Shown here: positions 1-7,307 of the stretch, in pieces
Layout of the letters: each line of letters opens with the position of its first letter
Numbering within the stretch: the first letter of the stretch is position 1
Assembly: GCF_016817355.1 (NCBI RefSeq)
Contig: NZ_JADOTT010000008.1
Coordinates: 74,003-138,002, forward strand
Length of the DNA: 64,000 nt
Reading direction: 5' to 3'
Source: Maricaulis parjimensis
GTDB lineage: Bacteria; Pseudomonadota; Alphaproteobacteria; Caulobacterales; Maricaulaceae
The notes under the pieces: model-generated
What the model was told of the DNA's origin: nothing
Database searches by the model: none
Seen by the model: only the letters and a program-made list of their open reading frames with translations
Program-made: the position numbers and the translations under genes

Positions 1-2
1 CC

Positions 3-278
3 AGTTCGGTCCAGTCGGTCGATGCCATTCTCGCCCTGCAGGGCGTGGAAGACTTCACCCAGGCCAAGAAGAAGGCGACCGAGCGGGCCATGGACCTGCT
101 GGACGTGCTCGACGAGCTGAAGATCGGCCTTCTGGAAGGCGGTCTGCCGCGCGCCAAACTGGTCGCCCTGATGGACCTGCTCCAGACCCGGCGGGACCAG
201 ACGCATGATGCCAAGCTGGAGGCCGCACTCGACGAGGTCGAGACTCGCGCCGCCGTCGAACTGGCGAAATTCAGCTAA
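3..278 (+). CDS. fliX: FliX flagellar assembly regulator, C-terminal part (5' end outside window)
   Basis: The reading frame is open from the first bases of the window, so this is the 3' part of a gene that begins upstream. The visible 91 residues run from SSVQSVDAILALQG through KKKATERAMDLLDVLDELK to a C-terminus reading VETRAAVELAKFS. This helical C-terminal pattern, with an LLDxLDxLK segment and a final RAxVELAK, matches the FliX family as I know it from Caulobacter. FliX is a trans-acting regulator that couples basal-body assembly to the sigma54 activator FlbD. In Caulobacter fliX lies beside flgI/flgH and a dksA-like gene, which fits dksA following here. Family assignment is from motif memory; the N-terminal half cannot be inspected. 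Confidence 0.8.
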   Translation, partial: SSVQSVDAILALQGVEDFTQAKKKATERAMDLLDVLDELKIGLLEGGLPRAKLVALMDLLQTRRDQTHDAKLEAALDEVETRAAVELAKFS

Positions 279-391
279 ACTTTCCCCAGGCTGCTGTTAT
301 TCACGGTTTTGATCACCGTGGAATGACACAATTTCTTCAACCTATTCGGTTATTTGCCTGGCTTGTCGCGGCAAGCAACAGCGCTTGCGCG

Positions 392-419
392 TTGACTCCG
401 AAGGGTCCGTGCATATTCT
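392..419 (+). promoter_or_regulatory. Candidate sigma70-type promoter for dksA
   Basis: TTGACT at 392-397 and TATTCT at 414-419 are separated by 16 bp and lie about 55 bp before the dksA start codon. The intergenic gap from fliX (about 195 bp) is long enough for independent transcription. This is a match by eye only; alphaproteobacterial housekeeping promoters often have weak -10 boxes. Confidence 0.35.
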
Positions 420-473
420 CCGGCCCGCTTTCTGGGGGAGAGCGCGAGCCTGCGTAGAGTTGAGTGGAAAGCG

Positions 474-902
474 ATGAGCGAAGCTGAACGCATTGAACTT
501 CCGAAAGACTACGTCCCCTCCGAGGACGAGGACTTCATGAATGACCGGCAGAAGGAATACTTCCGCCGCAAGCTCATGGCTTGGAAGGATGAAATCCTCC
601 GTGAAAGCCGCTCGACGATTTCCAATCTCCAGGAAGACATGGGCGCTCTGCCGGATCTGGCGGATCGCGCCTCGACGGAAACCGACCGTTCCCTGGAGCT
701 TCGCGCCCGTGACCGCCAGCGCAAGCTGATCTCCAAGATCGAGAGCGCGCTGCGCCGGATCGAGGAAGACGAGTACGGCTATTGCGAGGAAACGGGTGAG
801 CCGATCGCCCTGGCCCGCCTGGACGCCCGCCCGGTCGCCACGCTGAGCCTCGAGGCGCAGGAGCGCCACGAGCGCAAGGAACGCGTTCACCGCGACGATT
901 AG
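474..902 (+). CDS. dksA: DksA family transcription factor (single-Cys alphaproteobacterial type)
   Basis: This is a 142-aa protein with the DksA layout. It has an N-terminal helix, a coiled-coil hairpin (about residues 25-95) with DxADRASTETDRS near its tip, and a C-terminal zinc-finger-like globular part. DksA enters the RNA polymerase secondary channel and acts with ppGpp in the stringent response. The finger region reads YGYCEETGEPI and then ARLDARPVATLS, so only one of the four classical finger cysteines remains. This pattern is usual for alphaproteobacterial DksA and suggests a fold stable without zinc. The ATG at 474 is preceded by GGAAAG. It follows fliX, an arrangement also known in Caulobacter. 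Confidence 0.93.
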   Translation: MSEAERIELPKDYVPSEDEDFMNDRQKEYFRRKLMAWKDEILRESRSTISNLQEDMGALPDLADRASTETDRSLELRARDRQRKLISKIESALRRIEEDEYGYCEETGEPIALARLDARPVATLSLEAQERHERKERVHRDD

Positions 903-959
903 GCGGTGAAGCGCTCCGCGCTTCCTGTTTTGGTTTAAGCAGCCACTTCAAGAGTGCGA

Positions 960-1490
960 TCAGTCCACCCGCCGGTACACACCGTCGATGGGCACATTGC
1001 CGTCATGCTCTGCGATATAGCTCAGCAGGGTGCCTTCCAGGCGGTTCCAGTCGCTGACTTCGCAGGCGCCGGGTTCTTCTTCGTGCTGGACGAGTTCATA
1101 GGTCGTGCGGGCGGCCTCTGACAGGTCGGCGCATTGGGGCTGGTGGTAGGTGGCGACGCGGCCGCCCTCATAGACATAGAGCAGGCCGTAGAGGAATTGG
1201 CCCTCACTCTCGCGCTGGGCGGCATAAATGCCCGGGGCGAGTTCGCGCAGGCGTGTGCGCTGGTGCGGGAAGTTTTCGTCATCCGAGACATAGCGCGCAC
1301 CGCGGCGCTCGATCTGGCCGGACCAGGCCGGGCGGTCGAAGGGGCGGCCGTCGGGATGATAGGGGGTGTGGCTGTAAAAGCCGTCTTCCAGCGGGAACTG
1401 GGCCGAGAACCGGCCGATCAGGGCATCCTCGGAATAAAAGCAGCCGCCCAGAAGGGCGGCTGCAATCAGGACAAAAGCCGGCCGGATCAC
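960..1490 (-). CDS. Predicted lipoprotein of unknown function
   Basis: This 176-aa protein has a short hydrophobic N-terminus ending in the lipobox LLGGC (Cys17), so it is probably exported, diacylated and anchored to a membrane. The mature part is polar and contains four further cysteines spread along it, two of them (QPQCADL and GACEVSD) possibly forming a disulfide. I recognise no domain. The stop lies 2 bp from the end of the Xaa-Pro aminopeptidase gene upstream on the same strand (stop at 1493, start at 1490), so the two are probably co-transcribed. Function is unknown. Confidence 0.7.
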   Translation of the reverse strand: MIRPAFVLIAAALLGGCFYSEDALIGRFSAQFPLEDGFYSHTPYHPDGRPFDRPAWSGQIERRGARYVSDDENFPHQRTRLRELAPGIYAAQRESEGQFLYGLLYVYEGGRVATYHQPQCADLSEAARTTYELVQHEEEPGACEVSDWNRLEGTLLSYIAEHDGNVPIDGVYRRVD

Positions 1491-1492
1491 GA

Positions 1493-3325
1493 TCAGGCGC
1501 CGGCCAGGGGTTCGGTGGCAGCGACCAGCCAGTCCGCCACGTCACCATCGACGAGCGGCAGGACGCGCTCGCGGACGAGGGCGTGATAGCTGTCCAGCCA
1601 GCTGATCTCTTCGGCGGTGAGCAGCGCTGTATCGATCAGGCCCTTGTGGATCGGAGCGACGGTGAGCGTCTCGAAGCCGAGCATGGGGCGTTCGCCGCCG
1701 GGAATTTCTTCCGCCGCGGTGACGACCTGCAGGTTCTCGATACGGATGCCATAGCCGTCCGCCTTGTAGAAACCCGGCTCGTTGGAAACGATCATGCCCG
1801 GTTCCAGCGCGACCGCATTGGGGGCCTTGGAGATGCGCTGCGGGCCTTCATGAACGCCCAGGAAGCTGCCGACACCATGGCCTGTGCCATGATCATAGTC
1901 GAAACCGGCCTGCCACAGGCTGTAGCGGGCCAGGATGTCCAGCTGGGTGCCGGTCGTTCCCTTGGGATAGCGGACCATGGACAGGGCGATATGGCCCTTC
2001 AGCACGCGCGTGAACTGGGTGCGCATCTCGTCCGTGGGCTCACCGATCGGCACGGTACGGGTGATGTCCGTCGTGCCGTCCGGATACTGGCCGCCACTGT
2101 CGACCAGATAGAGCGAGCCCTTGGCGAGTTTGAGATTGGTCTCTTCGGAGACGCGGTAGTGGGCGAAGGCCCCATTACCCTGGGCCCCGGAAATTGTGTC
2201 GAAGGACAGATCGCGCAGTTCGGGCAATTGCTTGCGCAGGCTTTCCAGCTTCTGGGCGGCCTGGATCTCGTCGACCTGGCCGGACTGGGCCTCGGTGTCG
2301 AGCCAGTGCAGGAATTTCACGATGGCGCCGCCATCGCGGATATGGGCCTGGCGGGAGCCTTCCACCTCGGCGGCATTCTTGGCCGCCTTGGGACGCATGA
2401 CCGGATCTTCCAGCTGTTGCACGCTGGCGCCGCCGGTCTCGAGGGTTTCCAGAACCCAGGCCGAAGCCGTGGTGGGGTCGACGCGGACCGTCTTGCCCTG
2501 GCAGGCGGCGAGGGCGTCACCGAACTCGCTCTCCGGGCGCAGGGCAATCTCATTGCCCAGATGGGAGCGGGTCTCGTCGGAAATCTTGTCCGGATCGACG
2601 AAGAAGGTTGCCGTGCCGTCGGCATCAATCATGGCGGCGGAGAGGGGCAGGGGCGAACGGGAGACGTCACTGCCGCGGACATTGAACAACCAGGCGATCG
2701 AGGGCGGCGCCGTGATCACGGCGGCGTCGGCGCCACCGCGGCGGATGGCAATGCCGATGCGCGAACGCTTGGAGGCATGATCCTCGCCGGCAAACTCGAT
2801 CGGGTGCGGGATGACCGGCGTTTTCGGCGGTTCCGGACGGTCGGTCCAGGCGGCGTCGACCGGATTGGTCTTGACGGAGACCAGGGTCACGCCAGCGCGC
2901 TGGGCGGCCGTGCGCAGGAGGTTGAGGGCGGCCGGGGAGTGGAGACGGGCGTCATAGCCGATCTTTTCGCCCTTGCGGCCATGATCCTCGATCCAGCCGT
3001 AGAGGCCTTGTTCCACAAGATCGCAATACTCGAAGATCGAGCCGTCGACCTGATCCTTGACCTGCAGCGTGTAGCGGCCGTCGACGAAGACGGCCGCGCG
3101 GTCCTTCATGACCAGCGCAGCCCCGGCAGAACCGGAGAAACCGGTCACCCAGAGCAGGCGTTCATTGCAGTCGGGCAGGTACTCATTGTCGTACTCGTCC
3201 TCGTGCGGGATCAGGAAACCGTCCAAGCCGAGCTCATCCAGCGCGGCGCGGAGCTTGGGGACGTTCTCGCGACCATAGTGCGGGCCACCTTTGACGTCGA
3301 AAGTCTGGGATATCATCTGGGTCAT
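1493..3325 (-). CDS. pepP: Xaa-Pro aminopeptidase (aminopeptidase P, M24B)
   Basis: This 610-aa metalloprotease should remove an N-terminal residue that precedes proline. The order is a creatinase-like N-terminal domain, a second linker domain, then a pita-bread M24 catalytic domain from about residue 310. The dinuclear-metal ligands are visible as the two aspartates of VDSGGQYPDGTTDITRT, the histidine of HGTGHGVGSFLGVHE, and the glutamates of NEPGFY and IRIENLQ. At about 610 residues it is the long, eukaryote-like APP1 form rather than the roughly 440-aa E. coli type. The frame stays open to 3439, but the ATG at 3325 (MTQMISQTF) is the likely start because the creatinase domain begins soon after. 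Confidence 0.92.
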   Translation of the reverse strand: MTQMISQTFDVKGGPHYGRENVPKLRAALDELGLDGFLIPHEDEYDNEYLPDCNERLLWVTGFSGSAGAALVMKDRAAVFVDGRYTLQVKDQVDGSIFEYCDLVEQGLYGWIEDHGRKGEKIGYDARLHSPAALNLLRTAAQRAGVTLVSVKTNPVDAAWTDRPEPPKTPVIPHPIEFAGEDHASKRSRIGIAIRRGGADAAVITAPPSIAWLFNVRGSDVSRSPLPLSAAMIDADGTATFFVDPDKISDETRSHLGNEIALRPESEFGDALAACQGKTVRVDPTTASAWVLETLETGGASVQQLEDPVMRPKAAKNAAEVEGSRQAHIRDGGAIVKFLHWLDTEAQSGQVDEIQAAQKLESLRKQLPELRDLSFDTISGAQGNGAFAHYRVSEETNLKLAKGSLYLVDSGGQYPDGTTDITRTVPIGEPTDEMRTQFTRVLKGHIALSMVRYPKGTTGTQLDILARYSLWQAGFDYDHGTGHGVGSFLGVHEGPQRISKAPNAVALEPGMIVSNEPGFYKADGYGIRIENLQVVTAAEEIPGGERPMLGFETLTVAPIHKGLIDTALLTAEEISWLDSYHALVRERVLPLVDGDVADWLVAATEPLAGA

Positions 3326-3481
3326 GGCGCGGAAGGTAGGCCTGTCTCCGGGCCGGTTCAATCTTTGTCCGTAGCCCTGAGCGCAGTGCCATGCGTTATT
3401 GCAAGTGCGAGATGCGAGAGTGAAAATTGTGCGCTGCACAAAGTCATGGCAAATCGGGGGTTAAGAGCAAGGAGACCCCCC

Positions 3482-3643
3482 ATGTTGTTCGGCATTGATG
3501 ACTGGCGCTACATGAACGCCAATTCCATGATCAACCGCGCGATGGAGCGCTCCCGTGAACGCGCCGGCGTGAAATCCCAGCCGCGCAATACGGATGTCGA
3601 CGCCTATCTCGCCAATAACGGTCTGGCGGCCAAGCGCCGCTAG
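3482..3643 (+). CDS. Small protein of 53 aa, function unknown
   Basis: The ATG at 3482 is preceded by a strong ribosome binding site (AAGGAG at 3469-3474, spacing 7), which is the main reason to call this real. The protein is short, basic and helical in appearance (about 9 Arg/Lys in the second half) and contains MINRAMERSRERAG. It has no signal peptide or membrane segment. Its stop overlaps the stop of the convergent LytTR gene (3640-3643). It is the only gene on this strand between 902 and 5195, so it must have its own promoter, probably in 3330-3470. No family recognised. Confidence 0.7.
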   Translation: MLFGIDDWRYMNANSMINRAMERSRERAGVKSQPRNTDVDAYLANNGLAAKRR

Positions 3644-5112
3644 CGCACCAGCCGGGCCTTGAGCTCGGCGACCTGGCTGCGGCTGACCGGAAGGCTTTCG
3701 CCCGATTTCAGCTGCAGCCGGTAACGGCTGCCCTCCGACGCCGTTATCGACGCCGCCTCGTCCAGATTGACGGCATGGCTGCGATGCTGCCGGAAGAAGC
3801 GGTCTGCAGGCAGGGCATCAAGCACCTGAGCCAGATTGCGATTGTCCAGGTGCTGGCCACCGCCGCGTGTATGGACTTCGGTGTAATTGCCGGCTGCTTT
3901 CAGGAAACTGATCTCCGCGACATCCAGGTAGAGGGTGCGGCCCGTCATGTGCAAGGCCAGGCGGTCCGGCGGGGCGTCGGGACTGGGCAGAAGAAATCCG
4001 GGTTGGCGAATGGCTGGCCAGGCCAGCAGGGCCAGGGTGAAGGCGTAGACGCCCCGATCAATGATATCGCTCGGCCAGCGCAGCGCGTAGGCGGCAATCA
4101 CCGCCAGGCCGATGGCGAGGACCCGTCCGGACGCATCGCCGCGCCAGGCCAGCCAGGCCGTGGCAGACGTTGCCGCGGTAGCAGTGGCGATGGCCGATTT
4201 CCCATCATAGCCGGTCATGCCGAGCGCGGCGGCCAGCATGGCGGCTGCCGTCAGGCCGAGCCAGACCTGGCCGGTGCGGGGCCCGGCCGGCCAGCGTTGT
4301 TGCAGGAAGCGCAACAGGGTGAGGCCGAACAGGATCAGGCCAAGCAGGCTGATGGCCTGGCGGGGCTGGTGCCAGTCATAGGGATAATTGATCAGCGAGC
4401 GGGACACTTCGGCCAGGCCGGCCAGGACCAGTCCGCCCATGGCCGCGATCAGCCACAGTCCGCGCCGGTCGCCGGTCTGCCGGGTGCGCAGGATCAGGGC
4501 GATGATGAGCGCCAGCAGTGCGCTGCCGGTCACCACGAGCGGCAGGTAGTAGCGCACGGGACGCCGGGCATCATCCATGTAGGGAACAACAAAGACCGCC
4601 TGGACGAGCGTGTGCGGCTGATAGCCGGCATGATGGCTGGACAGGCGCAGGGCGATCCAGTTGCCCTCATCCCGGATCAGGCGGGCGGGCAGGGCCGTGA
4701 CATGCTCGATCGGTCCGGCGCGTTCGCGGGCGGCATCCGGACCCGGCTCACCCTTGGCGCCGATGATCTCGCCATTGAAGACGATCTCGGCGGAGAAGGG
4801 GCCGGACAGCAGGAGGGCCGGCGGTGCGCCGTCCCGTTCCAGCGGGACATCCTCCCAGATCAGCCAGGCTTCCTCATCGGGCCGGTCCAGCGTGTAGAAG
4901 GGCAGGCGCTCGCCGGTCTCCGGGGCGGCCTGCCAGCGTGCCAATCCGTCAGACCCGTCGACATGGCGCAGGGGCGGCGGTGCGGTGAGGTCGATCTGCG
5001 GCTCCGGAATGAAGAGCAGGGCGGCCAGGACGAAGGCACACAGCGCCAGCGCTTCCAGCCCGGTACGGGCTGGCTGCAGGGCTTTGAGCCATTCATCCGG
5101 GATATGAGCCAT
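3640..5112 (-). CDS. Membrane-anchored LytTR-family transcriptional regulator
   Basis: This 490-aa protein combines a membrane sensor with a DNA-binding output. Residues about 15-35 form one membrane segment, followed by a roughly 150-residue extracytoplasmic domain that looks like a 7TMR-DISM extracellular sandwich. A block of about seven hydrophobic segments follows (about 185-370). The last 105 residues are a LytTR domain: YLDVAEISFLKAAGNYTEVHT, then FFRQHRSHAVNL and a terminal SRSQVAELKARL. LytTR proteins bind paired direct repeats. Because the regulator has no receiver domain, it probably signals directly from the membrane. The divergently transcribed serine hydrolase at 5195 shares an 82-bp intergenic region with it and is a candidate target. 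Confidence 0.85.
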   Translation of the reverse strand: MAHIPDEWLKALQPARTGLEALALCAFVLAALLFIPEPQIDLTAPPPLRHVDGSDGLARWQAAPETGERLPFYTLDRPDEEAWLIWEDVPLERDGAPPALLLSGPFSAEIVFNGEIIGAKGEPGPDAARERAGPIEHVTALPARLIRDEGNWIALRLSSHHAGYQPHTLVQAVFVVPYMDDARRPVRYYLPLVVTGSALLALIIALILRTRQTGDRRGLWLIAAMGGLVLAGLAEVSRSLINYPYDWHQPRQAISLLGLILFGLTLLRFLQQRWPAGPRTGQVWLGLTAAAMLAAALGMTGYDGKSAIATATAATSATAWLAWRGDASGRVLAIGLAVIAAYALRWPSDIIDRGVYAFTLALLAWPAIRQPGFLLPSPDAPPDRLALHMTGRTLYLDVAEISFLKAAGNYTEVHTRGGGQHLDNRNLAQVLDALPADRFFRQHRSHAVNLDEAASITASEGSRYRLQLKSGESLPVSRSQVAELKARLVR

Positions 5113-5194
5113 TCAGCCGATTTCACTTCTGGAACAAGGCATTGTCTGCGCGATTGTGCGGGCCGAGACGGCATTCGCAATCACAGGATAAAGC

Positions 5195-6220
5195 ATGTTG
5201 AATTCAAGAAGTCAGCTGGGCGCTGCGCTCGTGGCCGGTGTGTTTCTCTCTTCACTGGCCGGTGCCCAGACCGCCGATCCGCGCGCGGAGGCGGCCCAGG
5301 CCCTGTTTGACGCGATGGCGGGGCAATACCCCGCGCTCAATGCGACGGTGATGGTCGCGGGCGAGATTGTCTGGGAAGCCGAGGGGGGCATGAACCGCTT
5401 GCCCGGCGATGGCGTGAACCAGGACTATAATGTCTACTCCGTCGCCAAGCTGATGGTCGCCTTGGCCTATCTGCGCCTGGAACAGACGCGGGGGCTCGAT
5501 CTGGGCAGCGATGTCCGGGAGATCGATCCGGACCTGCCCGCGCATTATGACGGCGTCACCCTGCGCCAGCTGATCGATCACCGGGCGGGGGTGCGGCACT
5601 ACACGTCCCAGGCCGACTGGATCGCCTTCTCCGAGCGGCGCTGTGATGTGCCGGCAGACGCGCTGGGGCATTTCATCCAGGATCCGCTGGCGCCTCCGCC
5701 GGACGGAGACAGCCGGTACACGACCTTCGGCTATGTCCTGCTCTCGCATCTTCTGGTGCGGATCACCGGGGCTGAGACCTTTGATGCGGCCATGACGGAT
5801 GTGCTGGGCGAGGCCTATACGGCGCATCGCGACAGCGAGGATGCTGCCAAGGCGGTCAATTGGGTGGATCTGGGTGAGGGGCTGGAACAGGTCTCCGGCC
5901 TGTCGGCGGAGTGCAAGTTCGGCGGTGGCGGCCTGCTGGCCAGTTCCCGTGATCTGGCGGCCTTGCTGGACCAGCTGGCGGCGGGTGATCTGGTCGAGAT
6001 ATCCAGCCTGGCCAATCAGCCCGGGCAGTGGGCCGGCCATGATCCCAGCGCCGGTCTGCACTATGCGGCGCATTCCGGGGGCTCGCCCGGCGGGCGGTCC
6101 TTCATGATCACCTATGCCGAGCCGCGCGTGTCCGTGGCCGTGACCGCCAATGCGGACGGTGAGAACTTCTATGCGCTCTCGGTCGGGCTGGCGAATGTGT
6201 TCGCCGGGCTGGAGGACTAG
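5195..6220 (+). CDS. Exported serine hydrolase, beta-lactamase class C/PBP-like family
   Basis: This 341-aa protein has a Sec signal peptide (hydrophobic core about residues 8-22, cleavage likely after AGA at 22-24). The catalytic SxxK is S82-V-A-K85 in YSVAKLMVAL. The second motif region reads RYTTFGYVLLSHLL, with threonine where YxN normally has asparagine, and the third (KTG-like) box is HSGGSPGG near residue 290. This set places it in the broad S12 group (esterases, D-aminopeptidases, PBP-like proteins). The substrate cannot be read from sequence and true beta-lactamase activity is unlikely. Its stop overlaps that of prmA. Confidence 0.82.
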   Translation: MLNSRSQLGAALVAGVFLSSLAGAQTADPRAEAAQALFDAMAGQYPALNATVMVAGEIVWEAEGGMNRLPGDGVNQDYNVYSVAKLMVALAYLRLEQTRGLDLGSDVREIDPDLPAHYDGVTLRQLIDHRAGVRHYTSQADWIAFSERRCDVPADALGHFIQDPLAPPPDGDSRYTTFGYVLLSHLLVRITGAETFDAAMTDVLGEAYTAHRDSEDAAKAVNWVDLGEGLEQVSGLSAECKFGGGGLLASSRDLAALLDQLAAGDLVEISSLANQPGQWAGHDPSAGLHYAAHSGGSPGGRSFMITYAEPRVSVAVTANADGENFYALSVGLANVFAGLED

Positions 6221-7077
6221 TCGCGTACCGCGATCAGGGTTTCCCAGTTTTCCAGCGGCGGCTGGCGGTGAACCGTGAGGCCGGCGGCTTCATAGATTTC
6301 GCGAACCATGGCTTCCTGTTCGGTCAGCAGGCCGGACAGGATGACCTTGCCGCCGGGCTCCAGGGCGTTCGCAATGTCGGGGGCCAGCTCCATCAGGGCG
6401 CGCGCCAGGATGTTGGCGAAGATCAGCTCGAACTTGCGTCCGGCCAGCTGGCCATGGTCGAGGCCTTCCGCGACGAAGCATTCAATCTCCGGCGTGCCGT
6501 TCTTGCGGCAATTCTCCTGGCTCTCCGCAACCGCTTCCGGATCGATATCCGAGGCCAGGATTTGCGCATCGGGCAGGGTCTTGGCGGCGGCGATGGCCAG
6601 CACGGCGGTGCCGCAGCCCAGATCGAGCACGGTCTTGGGCGAGGCCCCCGCATCCAGCATTTCAGAGAAGGCGATCAGGCAGCCGCGCGTGGTGCCGTGA
6701 TGGCCCGTGCCGAAAGCCGGCCCGGCCTCGATCTCGATGCCGATCTGGCCGTCAGCCACAGCATCGCGATCATGGGCGCCGAACAGGGTGAAACGGCCGC
6801 CCTCGACCGGTTTCAGACCGGCCAGGGAAAGACGCACCCAATCCTCATCCGGCATTTTATCGCAGGCCAGATCCATGCTGTCGGGGATGTTCGCGAAGCT
6901 GCGGACATCGGCCAGGTCCGGCTCGACATCGAAGATCAGGTCGAGACGGGCGATATCGCCCTCATCAAAGAGCGACCAGGAGGTCATCGTCTCCGGCGCA
7001 ACATCATCAAGATGCTCGACAATATTCCCGAGCAGAGCGAAATCCGCATGCGTCGTCACGCGCCAGAACTGGGTCAT
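6217..7077 (-). CDS. prmA: Ribosomal protein L11 methyltransferase
   Basis: The enzyme transfers methyl groups from S-adenosylmethionine to ribosomal protein L11. The 286-aa product has an N-terminal substrate-recognition domain and a Rossmann methyltransferase core. Visible are the SAM motif VLDLGCGTAVLAIAAAK, the preceding FGTGHHGTTRGCL segment typical of PrmA, and FANILARALMEL in place of the NPP-like motif. The ATG at 7077 (MTQFWRVTTH) is chosen because AAAGGAGA lies just upstream on the minus strand; the longer open frame to 7218 runs through repeat DNA. It reads away from uvrD across a 230-bp repeat-bearing gap. Confidence 0.93.
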   Translation of the reverse strand: MTQFWRVTTHADFALLGNIVEHLDDVAPETMTSWSLFDEGDIARLDLIFDVEPDLADVRSFANIPDSMDLACDKMPDEDWVRLSLAGLKPVEGGRFTLFGAHDRDAVADGQIGIEIEAGPAFGTGHHGTTRGCLIAFSEMLDAGASPKTVLDLGCGTAVLAIAAAKTLPDAQILASDIDPEAVAESQENCRKNGTPEIECFVAEGLDHGQLAGRKFELIFANILARALMELAPDIANALEPGGKVILSGLLTEQEAMVREIYEAAGLTVHRQPPLENWETLIAVRD

Positions 7078-7168
7078 GAAGTCTCCTTTGGCGCGAGGGT
7101 TTGGACGCTTTGGGGGCGGTTGGCAAGCTTTCCGCTCGCTTGGGGGATGGGGTATTGCAACACAGGGC

Positions 7169-7207
7169 ATTTTTCCCGGAAGCGCGCCAGCGCTGTCCGG
7201 GATCAAC
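7169..7207. repeat. REP-like palindrome, copy 1 (reverse orientation)
   Basis: The core is TTTTTCCCGGA followed by a GC-rich palindromic centre and GTCCGGGATC. It is the reverse-complement form of the unit seen at 11021, with an imperfect centre (AAGCGCGCCAGCGCT). Together with copy 2 it forms an outward-facing pair in the prmA-uvrD gap. Confidence 0.75.
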
Positions 7208-7235
7208 GGGAGACTCATCGACTGTCACTGCGTTC

Positions 7236-7289
7236 GGTTGGTCCCGGAACTCCGCCCGGCTCTAGGCTGGGCTGCGTCCGGGAAAAATG
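7236..7289. repeat. REP-like palindrome, copy 2 (forward orientation, long variant)
   Basis: It starts GGTTGGTCCCGGAAC and ends GTCCGGGAAAAATGG, as in the forward unit, but the centre is longer and holds a nested hairpin-like CCCGG...CTGGG element. It lies about 30 bp from copy 1 in opposite orientation. Confidence 0.65.
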
Positions 7290-7307
7290 GAGCCTTGGAG
7301 GTGCGGC

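Noticed and set aside
302..320. Hairpin CACGGT...ACCGTG after fliX as a terminator
   Set aside because: Only a 6-bp stem with a 7-nt loop and no T-tract. Too weak to call.
1253..3643. Long open frame (about 796 codons) opposite the Xaa-Pro aminopeptidase gene
   Set aside because: It is antisense to a gene with complete M24 motifs, and its translation is low-complexity Gly/Ala/Arg-rich as expected from the opposite strand of GC-rich coding DNA. Only its last 53 codons, with a strong ribosome site, look real.
5113..5194. Paired direct repeats for LytTR binding
   Set aside because: ATTGT-like words occur twice, but spacing and sequence do not give a convincing LytTR consensus.
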